DNA of 64,000 nt, from assembly GCF_020166335.1 (NCBI RefSeq), contig NZ_JAIUJR010000001.1, positions 1 to 64,000 of the forward strand. Direction: 5' to 3'. The DNA comes from Winogradskyella alexanderae (lineage in GTDB: Bacteria > Bacteroidota > Bacteroidia > Flavobacteriales > Flavobacteriaceae). This document shows, piece by piece, positions 18,115 to 29,000 of this stretch. The notes beneath the pieces are model-generated. The model had not been told where the DNA came from. It was given only the letters and a program-made list of their open reading frames with translations, and ran no database searches. Position 1 is the stretch's first letter. Each line of letters opens with the position of its first letter. Both the position numbers and the translations under genes were made by a program.

Positions 18115-19008
18115 CTAACTCAAAAATTTATCTGCAACATAAACCATCTGCAACATTGTGATGTAAAATACACTAGAGAGCATTAACTGTTTTGCTGCCC
18201 TAGTTGATCGTTCCTTAAACAATCTAAACGCGTAAGCAATCATAACCAATCCCAATCCAAAAACAATTATTGCCCCAACAATAGATAGTTTAAGATCTCC
18301 TGTAAAACCAAACACAGGCAAAATAGAAACTAAGGTTGTCCAAATACTATACATTATAATTTGAACAGCAGTTCCTTTATCTGGTTTTCCCGTGGGCAAC
18401 ATAAAAAATCCCCCTTTTTTGTAATCTTCATGCAAAAACCAACCTATTGACCAAAAATGTGGAAACTGCCAAAAAAACTGAATTGCAAACAGTGTCCCAG
18501 GTTCAATTCCAAAAGCATTTCTTGCTGCAACCCAACCCAGCATAAATGGTATTGCACCTGGCAAGGCTCCAACAAAAACAGATAAAGCTGTTTTAGTTTT
18601 TAAAGGTGTGTAAACACTTGTATACAAAAAAATTGAAATTGCGCCCCACATTGCGGTTTTAGGATTGATCGTGTAAAGCGTTATTAAACCAAGAATTGTG
18701 AATGATGTTGCAATTATAAAAGCTGTGTTAACGGACATTCTACCAGCAGGAATAGGTCTATTTTTAGTCCTGTCCATTAGGGCATCCAAATCTCTTTCAA
18801 TAATTTGATTATAGGCATTTGAGGCTCCAACCATAAAGTAACCACCTACAGCTAATAGTAGCAAGGTGACAGCACTTATTGTTTCGGCACCTAAAAGGTA
18901 CCCTGCCAATGAGGAAAAAACCACACTCACGGACAAACCCATCTTGGTGATTTCCTTAAAATCAGTGAAAACAGAAACAGTTGATAACGATGATTTTGCG
19001 CTACTCAC
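18115..19008 (-). CDS. ctaB: protoheme IX farnesyltransferase (heme O synthase)
   Basis: A 297-residue polytopic UbiA-family prenyltransferase that adds farnesyl to heme b to make heme o, the precursor of heme a used by the oxidase. The substrate motif NAYNQIIERDLDALMDRTKN (first Asp-rich motif) and the following RPIPAGR are intact; a second conserved region is FLHEDYKKGGFFMLP. Start is a GTG at 19008, the only reasonable start after the promoter at 19041-19071. First gene of the ctaB-cox III-cox III-cox IV operon. Confidence 0.93.
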   Translation of the reverse strand: MSSAKSSLSTVSVFTDFKEITKMGLSVSVVFSSLAGYLLGAETISAVTLLLLAVGGYFMVGASNAYNQIIERDLDALMDRTKNRPIPAGRMSVNTAFIIATSFTILGLITLYTINPKTAMWGAISIFLYTSVYTPLKTKTALSVFVGALPGAIPFMLGWVAARNAFGIEPGTLFAIQFFWQFPHFWSIGWFLHEDYKKGGFFMLPTGKPDKGTAVQIIMYSIWTTLVSILPVFGFTGDLKLSIVGAIIVFGLGLVMIAYAFRLFKERSTRAAKQLMLSSVFYITMLQMVYVADKFLS

Positions 19009-19040
19009 AGCAATTTTTTAACATTAATTCTTAGCGAGGG

Positions 19041-19071
19041 CAAAGATAACTTGAAAATTAATTATCACCAA
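19041..19071 (-). promoter_or_regulatory. promoter of the ctaB operon
   Basis: Read leftward: TTG (19071-19069), a 20-base spacer, then TATCTTTG (19048-19041). This is an exact match to the Bacteroidota housekeeping sigma consensus TTG/TAnnTTTG. The leader to the GTG at 19008 would be about 27 bases. Confidence 0.8.
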
Positions 19072-19108
19072 CCAATAAGTACAGTTTTAGCAATACTTAA
19101 CAGGGTAT

Positions 19109-21214
19109 TTAAAAATCATTATACCAATTAAATAAATCCGTTCTCAACCCTATACTAAACCAAAATGTATTAGAGTCTACTGTTGAAGTTGTAATTGCTT
19201 CAGGATTAAAATCTCTGTAAATAATATTAGTAAAAAGCTTTAAATTAGTTTCTGGGTTTAATAAGTAGCCAGCTTGAAGTTCGGTCATAAAACTATTGGT
19301 TTTATTTCCTTGCCCAATTGTTATATTCGTATTTCCAACTCTATTATCCTCATCAGCAAAAATATCACCTCCATAATTAAAACTATCTTCGGCAGTATTA
19401 AAATCAAATCCACGCTGGCCCATTACAATCTTAGCATCGGCAAACCAACGCTTGTAATTATATCGCCCAATTAAAACAACTTCTCTAAAGTTAGATCCCC
19501 AAAGGTGTGCCATTGGTTGGTTAAAATGCGCATAGTTTAAAATGATTGAATTATGTGAATAAGTGTAGGGTCTTACTTGATTGTACTCAGCTTGAAGCAA
19601 TAAGTTATCGACCTTAAATGCATTAAAATATTTTGCTCCTAATTGAAATCCAAACTTGTTTTTCCAACTTTTCTCTCCGGCTCTAACATCACTCAACGAG
19701 AACTCATCCAGAACAAATTGACCATAAATATTAACCTTGTTATTCCATTTGTACTTTCCGCTCAAACCCAAAATAGCATTACCAGCATCTTGACCGGTCT
19801 GAAATTCTATTGCCCTAAAGAAAATTATTGGATTTAAATAGTTTACATCAAAGCCTCTGTTATTTGTGTCTGCCCACATTACCGATTCAAACAAACCAAT
19901 ATTTAATCGTTTTGAGACATTCCAACTTAAATAATGGTTCGCCATATATTTAGTAAAAAAAGCACCATCTACCGTTACTTCGGGCCTTACATCTTTCAAC
20001 CACATCCAAGTACTCGTGTATTTAATTTTCCAGAAACTAGTATTCAACTTTAAAAATGGGTAAGGACTACTTACATCACTTTGTAAAAGGGATCGGTAAC
20101 CATCTCCGATGAAGTTTTTCCCATGGCCAAATTGAATGTTTAGAAAATCTGCAGGAGTGTATGATAAATAAGCCTCCGCAACAGGATAATCATAAGAATC
20201 TTTTTTAAACCGCTTTGCAATACCTCTACCAGGTATAATTGCTGGGTCAGGACCAAAAGCTTTTAAGCTTTCAGCATATCTGTTAAAGTAGTCTGCAAAA
20301 CGTCCTTGGCTTTCATAAACGGATGTCGTTAGATTAAACCGTTTACCTAAACCAGCTTGAATGAAAATACCCCTTGTATTATTCCATGTAGAATTAAAAT
20401 CTGCCTCAGTATCCCTACCAACCTGTAAGTCTACAATTGGGTCTACCGTAAACCAATAATCTTTTCCTTGGACGGCAACAAGATGTTCGTTAAAAACTTT
20501 ACGGCCTAACCAAGAATCTGTTGCTTTTACCAAACTTTCTCTTTCTGCTTTTATATCATAGTATTTAGCAACGTCGGCATACAGAAAAGGTTTTGCTGCA
20601 GTGTGACTATTCGTACCAATAGCATTCATTTCATCATCAAACCTCGCATAAAAAGAGTGTGTAAAGGGTACATTTAATTGGCTTGTATATTCTAACTTAT
20701 CGTAAGGCTTAATCTGAGCATTTATTTTGTCAAATTCCTCTGATAACGTTGCGCTTAAACTATCATAGCCCGTGGTATTATCTACCGCATCCTTATGTGA
20801 AGACTCTATTGGTTCTTCAAGTGGTATAGGAATGTCAATACTATACTGCACAAACGTTGCCTTGCCGTTGTAAGTTGCTGGCTCAACTTTTGGAAGTAAG
20901 CCAAATACACGCTTACTCTCTTCTTTTAATTCATTATAAATAGCATCAATGTAAATGACATTAAATTCACCTTCTTTATTTACTTCAAACAATACTTTTA
21001 TTTCGCCTTGATAAGTGTCTTCAATAACGATCTCTGGTACCACGAAATTTTTAAAAATGAAAGTATTAAGTGTAAAATTGAAACAAGACTTAATTTGATC
21101 TACGGTAAGAGAATCACACTCCTTAAACACAGGAGGTTTTTCATAAGCTGAAAGATTTTGACTGTTACAAATTACAGAACCTAATAATGCAACAATTAGC
21201 AAAATCTTTTTCAT
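19109..21214 (-). CDS. remB: RemB/Wzi-like outer-membrane barrel protein with N-terminal TonB-like domain
   Basis: A 701-residue protein with a signal peptide (residues 1-18, ending VICNSQ). Residues about 25-130 resemble a TonB C-terminal domain: VFKECDS, FEVNKEGEFN, SKRVFGLLPKVEPATYNGKATFVQYS align by eye with the TonB protein encoded at 21492-22220. The remainder (about 170-701) is rich in aromatic, alternating strands (for instance VAEAYLSYTPADFLNIQFGHG and SFWKIKYTSTWMWLKDVRP) typical of capsule-assembly Wzi / RemB barrels. RemB is a gliding-motility protein in Flavobacterium johnsoniae. I am fairly sure of the barrel and less sure of the orthology to RemB. Confidence 0.7.
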   Translation of the reverse strand: MKKILLIVALLGSVICNSQNLSAYEKPPVFKECDSLTVDQIKSCFNFTLNTFIFKNFVVPEIVIEDTYQGEIKVLFEVNKEGEFNVIYIDAIYNELKEESKRVFGLLPKVEPATYNGKATFVQYSIDIPIPLEEPIESSHKDAVDNTTGYDSLSATLSEEFDKINAQIKPYDKLEYTSQLNVPFTHSFYARFDDEMNAIGTNSHTAAKPFLYADVAKYYDIKAERESLVKATDSWLGRKVFNEHLVAVQGKDYWFTVDPIVDLQVGRDTEADFNSTWNNTRGIFIQAGLGKRFNLTTSVYESQGRFADYFNRYAESLKAFGPDPAIIPGRGIAKRFKKDSYDYPVAEAYLSYTPADFLNIQFGHGKNFIGDGYRSLLQSDVSSPYPFLKLNTSFWKIKYTSTWMWLKDVRPEVTVDGAFFTKYMANHYLSWNVSKRLNIGLFESVMWADTNNRGFDVNYLNPIIFFRAIEFQTGQDAGNAILGLSGKYKWNNKVNIYGQFVLDEFSLSDVRAGEKSWKNKFGFQLGAKYFNAFKVDNLLLQAEYNQVRPYTYSHNSIILNYAHFNQPMAHLWGSNFREVVLIGRYNYKRWFADAKIVMGQRGFDFNTAEDSFNYGGDIFADEDNRVGNTNITIGQGNKTNSFMTELQAGYLLNPETNLKLFTNIIYRDFNPEAITTSTVDSNTFWFSIGLRTDLFNWYNDF

Positions 21215-21432
21215 AAAGAGAGTTTAATTAATTTAACGAAAGATACTTATTTTTTAGTACCAGCTAAAACAAAAAATCACTTATGAATCAATAAAAGTTT
21301 GATTTGAGATTGATGATAATTCAGTCGTTTTGGTGGACTTAGAATGAATCAGCCAATAATAATTTTAAAGGATAATATCACAATTATATTTTTCCATAAA
21401 GGAATCAAGCAACTAACTTTTAAATTGCATTT
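21215..21432. other. AT-rich gap between remB-like gene and tonB terminator
   Basis: About 220 bases with no supported gene. A 36-codon ORF on the plus strand from about 21352 has no family features and runs into the tonB terminator. GATACTTT-type sequence near 21239-21246, read leftward TATCTTTC, is one base away from a -7 element and may serve the RemB-like gene; no TTG at proper spacing was found. Confidence 0.4.
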
Positions 21433-21465
21433 CAAAAAAAACCCGTCCAAATAATTTTGAACGGG
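21433..21465 (-). terminator. terminator after tonB
   Basis: CCCGTCCAA (21442-21450) pairs with TTGAACGGG (21457-21465) with one mismatch. Read leftward the hairpin is followed by a run of eight T residues (A-run at 21434-21441 on the plus strand). It lies 27 bases past the tonB stop. Confidence 0.82.
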
Positions 21466-21491
21466 ATTCTTATATTTAATAACTGTATTTC

Positions 21492-22220
21492 TTAGTCTTG
21501 TACTTGGAACACAATTGGTAATGAGTAAGGCACAATTACAGCCTTTCCTCTTTGTTTACCAGGCTTCATTTTAGGCAATAAACTAATTACACGTTTAGCT
21601 TCTTTTTCTAATCCTGGGTGCGGGCCACGTGCTCCTACACCTACTATGTTTCCAGATTTATCTATTTTAAATGAAACGAAAATACGTTTTCTACCTGCAG
21701 GCAAACCTAAATCACTAGCGAGTTCTGTATTAAACTTTTTGTTTACAAATTTCGCTACCTTCTCAGACATGCACTTTTTCTTCGCTGCATTCCCCTTTTC
21801 TCTTTCACATCCAGGGAATACAGGTACGTTTTCAATAACCGAGAAAGGCACCTCAATATCTTCTTCTACCTCTTCTACAACCACTTCTTCTACTTCAACG
21901 ATTTCAGCTTCCATTTCTGTCTCAGTAGATTCTATAACCGTCTCCTCAACTTCCTCTTCATCCTCAACTACCTCAATAACCTCCGGTGCAGCTGGTGGTG
22001 GTGGTGGTGGAGGTGGAGGTGTTACTATCTGTTCTGTAATTGGTACTTCTTCTTCTAACTCGTCATCTAGATTTAAAGAGTCTAAAGCGATATCACTTTT
22101 ATCGTATGTCTTATAATTTATTGACATATAAGTGATTGCCAACATTAAAGCAAGTCCAACTGCAAAATAGATAGAACTATTTCGACTCACATCTGATTTT
22201 GGATTTTTCTTAGGTTCCAT
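21492..22220 (-). CDS. TonB family energy transducer
   Basis: A 242-residue protein. An N-terminal membrane helix (about residues 17-36) is followed by an acidic start, nine consecutive prolines, and a very acidic linker of about 50 residues (EVVEDEEEVEETVIESTET and onward). The TonB C-terminal domain covers about 125-242: VFPGCEREKG, KKKCMSEK, FKIDKSGNIVG, RVISLLPKMKPGKQRGKAV. It would couple proton-motive force to outer-membrane receptors. The linker is acidic instead of the Lys-Pro/Glu-Pro pattern of E. coli TonB. It starts 65 bases past vanZ and ends at its own terminator. Confidence 0.92.
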   Translation of the reverse strand: MEPKKNPKSDVSRNSSIYFAVGLALMLAITYMSINYKTYDKSDIALDSLNLDDELEEEVPITEQIVTPPPPPPPPPAAPEVIEVVEDEEEVEETVIESTETEMEAEIVEVEEVVVEEVEEDIEVPFSVIENVPVFPGCEREKGNAAKKKCMSEKVAKFVNKKFNTELASDLGLPAGRKRIFVSFKIDKSGNIVGVGARGPHPGLEKEAKRVISLLPKMKPGKQRGKAVIVPYSLPIVFQVQD

Positions 22221-22285
22221 ATTACCGGTTTTACTATAACATCGCTAATTTAATTAATTAAATATTAAAATAGCAAGGCTTTCAA

Positions 22286-22648
22286 TTATTTTAACTTTAA
22301 CAACGAATATCTAACTGCAATTAATGTGCCAAGAAGAACACCCAAGGCATTTGCCAGCATATCCAAGACATCAAAAGTTCTGTTAGGATTTAGCAAAAAT
22401 TGCAATACTTCCAATAAAGCTCCTAATGAAACTGAGGCCAAAACAACGATGGAAATGATGCGCTGGTTATTTAAAGGCTTATAATAAGTAATCCATAGAG
22501 ATACCAAGATGAAGTAAGCCACTACATGATAGATCTTATCATCCATACTAGAGCCCAAATCCGGTATGTGATCTATATTAATAAGACTGAGCACAATCAA
22601 AGCGATTGTATAAAAAATAGAAAAAAATAGCAGTAGTTCCTTAAGCAC
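22286..22648 (-). CDS. VanZ family membrane protein
   Basis: A protein of about 120 residues with four membrane helices and the VanZ signature [17 protein letters not shown] followed by [24 protein letters not shown]. VanZ-like proteins have poorly defined roles; some affect glycopeptide resistance. I place the start at a GTG (22648) that overlaps the gcvH stop by 8 bases. An ATG at 22708 would add 20 residues but would overlap gcvH by 68 bases, and the extra residues do not look like family sequence. Probably translationally coupled to gcvH. Confidence 0.8.
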   Translation of the reverse strand: MLKELLLFFSIFYTIALIVLSLINIDHIPDLGSSMDDKIYHVVAYFILVSLWITYYKPLNNQRIISIVVLASVSLGALLEVLQFLLNPNRTFDVLDMLANALGVLLGTLIAVRYSLLKLK

Positions 22649-23021
22649 TAATAAGGGCCTTGTAATCTTCCGCAGATAATAAATTCTCGATTTGAGAATC
22701 GTCGTCAATTTTGAGTTTTATCATCCAACCATCTCCATAGGGATCTGAATTTACCTTTTCTGGTTCATTTTCTAAACCTTCATTAAACTCAATGATCTCT
22801 CCAGAAAGGGGTAGAAACAAATCTGAAACTGTTTTTACAGCTTCAACAGTACCAAAAACCTCTTCGGCATCTAAAGTCTCATCTAAGGTGTCTACCTCAA
22901 CATAAACTATATCTCCTAATTCTCCCTGCGCAAAATCTGTAATGCCTACAGTTGCTACATCCCCTTCAATTCTCACCCATTCGTGATCTTTGGTGTACTT
23001 TAATTCTGATGGTATATTCAT
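22641..23021 (-). CDS. gcvH: glycine cleavage system H protein
   Basis: A 126-residue lipoyl carrier of the glycine cleavage complex. The lipoylated lysine is K63 in [12 protein letters not shown]. The start [20 protein letters not shown] is typical, and the length is normal. It lies downstream of sprA, with its own promoter at 23050-23080. No other glycine cleavage gene is in the window. Confidence 0.96.
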   Translation of the reverse strand: MNIPSELKYTKDHEWVRIEGDVATVGITDFAQGELGDIVYVEVDTLDETLDAEEVFGTVEAVKTVSDLFLPLSGEIIEFNEGLENEPEKVNSDPYGDGWMIKLKIDDDSQIENLLSAEDYKALISA

Positions 23022-23049
23022 CGCTTAATATTGTAATAAATTAGAGCAA

Positions 23050-23080
23050 CAAAAATAATTTTTTAATTGCTTCCATTCAA
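23050..23080 (-). promoter_or_regulatory. promoter of gcvH
   Basis: Read leftward: TTG (23080-23078), 20-base spacer, TATTTTTG (23057-23050). Fits the Bacteroidota consensus and lies in the 61-base gap between sprA and gcvH, giving a leader of about 22 bases. Confidence 0.65.
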
Positions 23081-23082
23081 AA

Positions 23083-26000
23083 TTAATTACCAAAATTATA
23101 ACGTAAGGTAATTCCTGATCGTAACGAAGTTTGTGGGAAAGAAGTAGATATGGCAAAATCTGAGAAAGTGTAGTCAAAATAAAAAATGCCCGTTAAATTT
23201 TTGCTGAATGCGTAATCTGCCGTAAACTTTGCTCCCCAAATAGTTTGACCTGCCGTGACTTGATTATTCTCTAAATCTAAGTATCGGATTATTGTTTTGT
23301 TATCTCTTACAGAAATATCAGCACGCATATTAAGATCACTCTTTATAATTTGTTTTGCTCCTGCTAATTGTGATCTAATTCTTAAATCCTTAATTCTATA
23401 ACCCAGACCTAGGGTATATTCTTCACCTTGAATTTCAGTTAATAGATTATTATCAAAGCTTAATGAAAGCAGTCTGTCGGTTTTAATTTCGGCAAGAACT
23501 TTTATTGAGTTCTTCATTTCAAACTCTAATCTGATGAGCGGACTAAACTGCTCCTCTAAATTTATATTGCTGTAAAGTGTTTCGTTTTTAAAATTACCCG
23601 ATTGATCTAATACAGTGTCTGGTTGGTCTGCATAAGGTTGACCTAGATTAAACTCACTAGGGTCCAAATCAAGGTTTGTCCTGAACTGATTTATGGTATA
23701 TCTAGATCTATATCCATGTTGAATTGAAAATCTTCTAAAGGTCTTTTTAAACCATGGGATTCGCATTAACCCGGTATACTTCAATGTCCAATTTGGAATT
23801 GGAACATCCCTAAATGCACTTGTACTTATTTTCTCAGCATCTGCCCCTTGGTATGCCGCTAAAAAGGCCGGTAGCAATACACGCTGACTATTTTTGCCAA
23901 ACCCTAATGGATAGCCTTCTGCATCTGTAGCAAACGTATTAGTCCCATAAAATTCCCTTGCCAATCTATTGGCAACGATTAAACGATTCGCTCTAAAATC
24001 GTCAAATGTTGTAGACTGTAATTCATCGCTCCTGCTAAAAGCTGTTCGTATTAAGGCCGTAGAAATATTAAAGTTTCCGAAGGCGTTAGTGATTAAATCT
24101 TCATACTGGTCACTTAAGCCATCATTATCAATATCAATTGCCCTGAATGTCTCGTTAATGTTTTCTGCAAATGTTCTGTTACCAATTAAGTCTATCTTAA
24201 GATCTCGCATTGGCTCGAGATTCATGGAGTAATCTAACGTCTTATTTGTTACTTCTGTATACTGCTGATTGAATTCTGGGAATATTGTTAACCATCCATT
24301 CTCAGCAACTACACCTCTTATGTCGCGTTGGCTTCCAAATGTGTAATCCCAAGTAGGCCTTAAAGTACCGATAAAACCAGGAGTTGGTAAATAACCGGGT
24401 AAAAACGTTCCATTATTTTCTGAATAACCAAATTGTACTCGTTTTACCATGGTAACTATATCAATTAAGGTGTTGTATGCTTTTTGACCAACACTGCCTT
24501 TTTTCGTTGGATTTGCTCTACTGCCTTCTGCAGGGACATCAGGAGTTGGCGCTGTTCGACTTTTAACCGCAGTGTTTCTGCCTCGTCCACGCTGATTGCC
24601 CTTTCTAACCAAACCAATACTTTTATACAGGGTCTCCATATTTAATGTGGTATTGAGGTTATGCGTATTGGAGTTTTGTATTGAATGACCGAGATTATAA
24701 GTCTGACCGTCTAGCACAAGTCCCTCATTTAAATCAGACCCTTTTTGCCATTGAAATGCACCATTGTAAGCATATGTGGCCCTTAAAAAACTTAAAATTG
24801 GGATTTTGTACAATGGTATTTCATAGTTTACCTGAAGCTGTTGCGTCTGAAGATTTGGATCACCAAAATCAAAGAATCCATCCCAGACATCTAAATTTGG
24901 ATCTTGTCTACCATTTATCCTGTCATCAATAAAATAATTCCTAACAATATTGGTATTTGCTGCTGTAAAATTGAGACTTAAAGCATCGGTAAGGTTATAA
25001 TTTATGGCGTATTGAAAATCAAATGTATAATTACGTCTGAACAATTCTTCTATTGCGATATTATCACCGCCTAACTCAACTTCCCGGAATTTTTGCTTAC
25101 TGAACTGCCTATTTATGTCCGTGTTTACAGAAATACTACTTGGTAATAAATTGAAATTGAAATCTTTTAAAATTTTCCAGTATTTTCCTCTAAAGAGTGA
25201 GTCATTCTTTTTAAAGGGTTCAATTTTTGCAGGTTCGAAAGCATAATTATAATTGACCCCAGCTCTTATATTTTGATCTAAAGAATTTTCTATCTCAAAA
25301 TCCCTGTGCTCTACCTTGTTATACGAATAGTTAAAGGTTAGATTTTCTACATCATAGAAGTGACGTTTGCCATCGCCCATTTTTTGTTTTCGTACACCAA
25401 TGAAATTTATACTCTTCCGCTTTGTGTAATTTTCATTTACCTTGAGAATTGAGTCCGTATCAGTAGTATTATTTAATTGGGTTTCTAATTCTATATCTCT
25501 GTAATACTCATCAAATTGTGGTGTTATAATTTCTTCACTTTGGGCGTAATTAAACGGAATTTGAATTCCCCATTGCTTAGGAAGTAATTGTCCTAATTGT
25601 ACGTTGGTTACAACATCGTACTGTTTTACATCTTCTCTACTGCGCTCATTTGGGTTTTGCTCAATTCCACCAAATCCAATAGTACTGCGTCTTCCTGTGG
25701 CACTGATATCAGCAAAATCTGCAATATTGGAATCCATACTCATAACAGCTGCCCAACCTCCCTCATTTTCGAGGTCTGACATACGTAACTCATTAAACCA
25801 AACTTCACCACAAGCATTCATACCTGTATTCCCCGAATTCTTTAAACCAACCATTAACACCCTAATATCTCCAAAGTTTGGATTTCCTTTAATAGCTACT
25901 CGTTGTTGTCCTGTTGGTAAAGGTGAAAATTCAGGTACCGGGTTTTCATTTAGAACGCCATCTACTACATCATAAAACGTAGGGTCTACATTAGTTAGTG

Positions 26001-29000
26001 ATTGATCAAAAATACCTTTAGATTTAATGTCTTGAAGTATAGCCAATGGCATATTAATTTCGTTAACTCTTGGCCATATTTGTTCTTCTATTGTCAAACC
26101 ATCGTCAACCAATTCTGTGGGCAATAATGGAATTTCAATTTGATAGAAGTTATCCGTAAAATCATTTCCCATTCTAATAAAAGCAATTAGTTCACCTTCT
26201 TGGAGAACGGAACCTTCTTGAGCTTCGGCATGTAAAAACATTCGCAGCCTTTTATACTGTCGCATGTCTACATTTATATTTTTAAATACACCCTTAGAAT
26301 CTTCTGGTTCTAATTCACAGGCTTGTAACACTAAAGACTGCTCATTCTGTCTAATTATATTGTTGTTGTTATTTAATTCTTCACGTCTTACTCCTGGTGG
26401 AATTACGTAATCACCATCGTTTTCCTGAACACCTACAATTGCAACATTAAATTCTGCATCTGCACTATTATTGGTTGGATCGTTGTCTAAATCTAAGGTG
26501 TAACGTCTCCAATCACTTCGCACTAAATCCAAAGTTGCAAAACGCAATATGGTATTCTCAGTGAATTCCCTTAGATACAATCTTGCAAAACGCACTGAAC
26601 GAATATCTCTAATACCACCTACGGCATTTGTTGGTTCATTTATAGGTAATCTAAATTGATACCATGTTACGCTTCGTTCTTGACCATTAGGTAATGTAAC
26701 CGTACGTTGCTTTACGTCGTTAATCTGTGGGTTGTTAATATTCAGTACTGTGGGATTAATATCTACCTCATACTCAAAATAACTATCAATGGTATTCATT
26801 GTGTTATCTCTGTTAATGTCCTCTACATCTGGTTGCGTTGTAGATCCTCTATTGGTATCTGTAAATATATCTGGTGTGTTACCTTCTTGACCGTTATATC
26901 TTTTGTAACGTTCTTGTATAGATCCATTTGTGTTTAAATAATAAACATAGTTATCCTTTGAAGGGTCTTCTCCAAATTGTGCACCAAATTGCAAGGACTC
27001 TTCTATGTCGTCATATCCATCATAACCAACATCCTGATTTGCACGTTCTTGACCTGTTGTGGCAAAGGTGTAAATCAAAGATTGATTTTGTGGTACCACA
27101 CCTCCATACGGTGTTGGATTTAATAAGGAAACATCACCATCTTCTGGAAGACCGTTTTCATATTGTTTCTTTCCGTCCTTTAAAACATCCTCTGAAATGT
27201 TACCTAAGTTTACATACAGTTTACCACCTTGACCTGCAGGATTATCCAAAAACGGGTCTTGTACCCAAAACTCAATGTATTCCACATTTGCCTGCTCAAA
27301 ATCTGTTGAGGTTATCTGTCTTGTTATACCGGCCCAGCTGTTATTTGGATTTAAAACATCATTGGTTGCCTGTGGATCAAAGTTGTATGGCCCCCTTTCA
27401 GATGGATAATAGGATAGGTCTAATGTATTAATTACTGAAGTTTGTCCCTGAACAATGTCTACTTCTGGGAATATTTCGTCTATGAAAACCCGTCTTGTAT
27501 ATAGGTCCGAAACATCTTCGTCTGTTATGCCATCTGGTCTCTGGTTACTATAAAAGATAGGATCGATGGTGTACCAGTTTAAAAAAGCTCTACCATAACC
27601 ATTCTCTGTTCCAGGGTTATCGTTTCCAGGTATATTAGCGGGTAGATTTCGTGGTCTACTTGACAAAAACCACGATAATGGGCTTAATAAATCTATCGCC
27701 CCTTGTGTTCCTTCAAAATCATCGATATAAGCTGTTGCTTCACCATTAAAATCGGTCCCTTTAGGAGCTCCTGGTAATAAATAGGCAAACTCACCTCTAA
27801 CAGAAAGATTTGAAGGAACATCTGTATCTATGTTTGGCAATTTGTTTGCTAATCTGGTAAGGAATGGCAATTCTGTCGAAAAATTACCATTCATTCCAAA
27901 AATTGTATTGTTTATAGGCTCTGCATTGAAATTAGCCTTTTGTGTAATAGGGCGTTCATTTAAATTTAAGAGCGTAGCACCAAGGACAAAATTTTCATTA
28001 AACTGATGCTCTACATTTATACCCGTGAATCGTCTTGTTTGTTGCCCGAAAACAGCATTGTTTTCAACATCTACATTAATTGGTGTATTTGATGCCTTAA
28101 GGGCTTCATCTAAAATCTCAACACGTCCTAATTGATAGTTTACGGTATAATCTATGCCTTCCACAAGTAATCGTCCACCTGCTGTGACACGAACAGAACC
28201 TCTAGGCACGTTAAATGCACCTATGGGTATACCGCCACCCGCACCACTACTTTTAAATCTACCTTTTATTTGAAATTTATTTTTCTCAGCATCATCCAAA
28301 GCTTGTGTTTTTGTAGACTTGTATAACAAGTCGTAAACATACTTCTCTTGGTTTGCATTTGGATAAACATCGAGCTCATAATCGGCATCATTGTTATTTG
28401 GATTACCATCATCATCCAAGACATCAAATAAATACTTACCGAATGGCTCTGCCTTTGTAAATATGATTTTTCCGTTTTGAGTAAGTACAGTTAGACCAGG
28501 TACATAGTCAAAAAAACCATCGCCACGTTCTTGAGGGTCATTATTAAAATTGAGTCGGTCTAGATGAAATAATCGAATGAGTGGTGTTTCATTGATTTCA
28601 GTGTCATCACCGTTAAAAGGCGTGTTATTATCAAAAAGTGGGAATGTTGTGCCTTCAACCGGACGAATATAATTTACAGGTGACGCTTCTGTATAAAATA
28701 TATTCAATCTAAAATCTTCTTGACTTAACTGAAAAGCACCAGTGTCATAGATGTTTTTCATCATTAAATCCCAAATAGGAAGATCAACTACAGTTACTGC
28801 ACTTTTAAGCATTTTTAGTATTAAACTTTGGTTATTGATAACCTCGTTACCTGTACCTGTATCTACTGCAGTTGCATCAACACCATCATTGGCAAATTCA
28901 CCAACCTGATAAACCTCGCCACCGACGGTATATTGAAATGCAACAGCAAGCACCTCGTCGTTTAATAATCTCTGATTTAATGAAATATAACCCAATTCAG

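Noticed and set aside
21352..21463. 36-codon plus-strand ORF in the remB-tonB gap
   Set aside because: No promoter, no recognisable features, and its end lies within the tonB terminator hairpin.
21646..22116. Plus-strand ORF rich in Ser/Thr with a run of glycines
   Set aside because: It is the complement of the TonB proline run and acidic spacer; the minus frame has clear TonB homology.
25604..25975. 123-codon plus-strand ORF inside sprA
   Set aside because: Antisense to a continuous, well-supported SprA reading frame; no promoter or family features.
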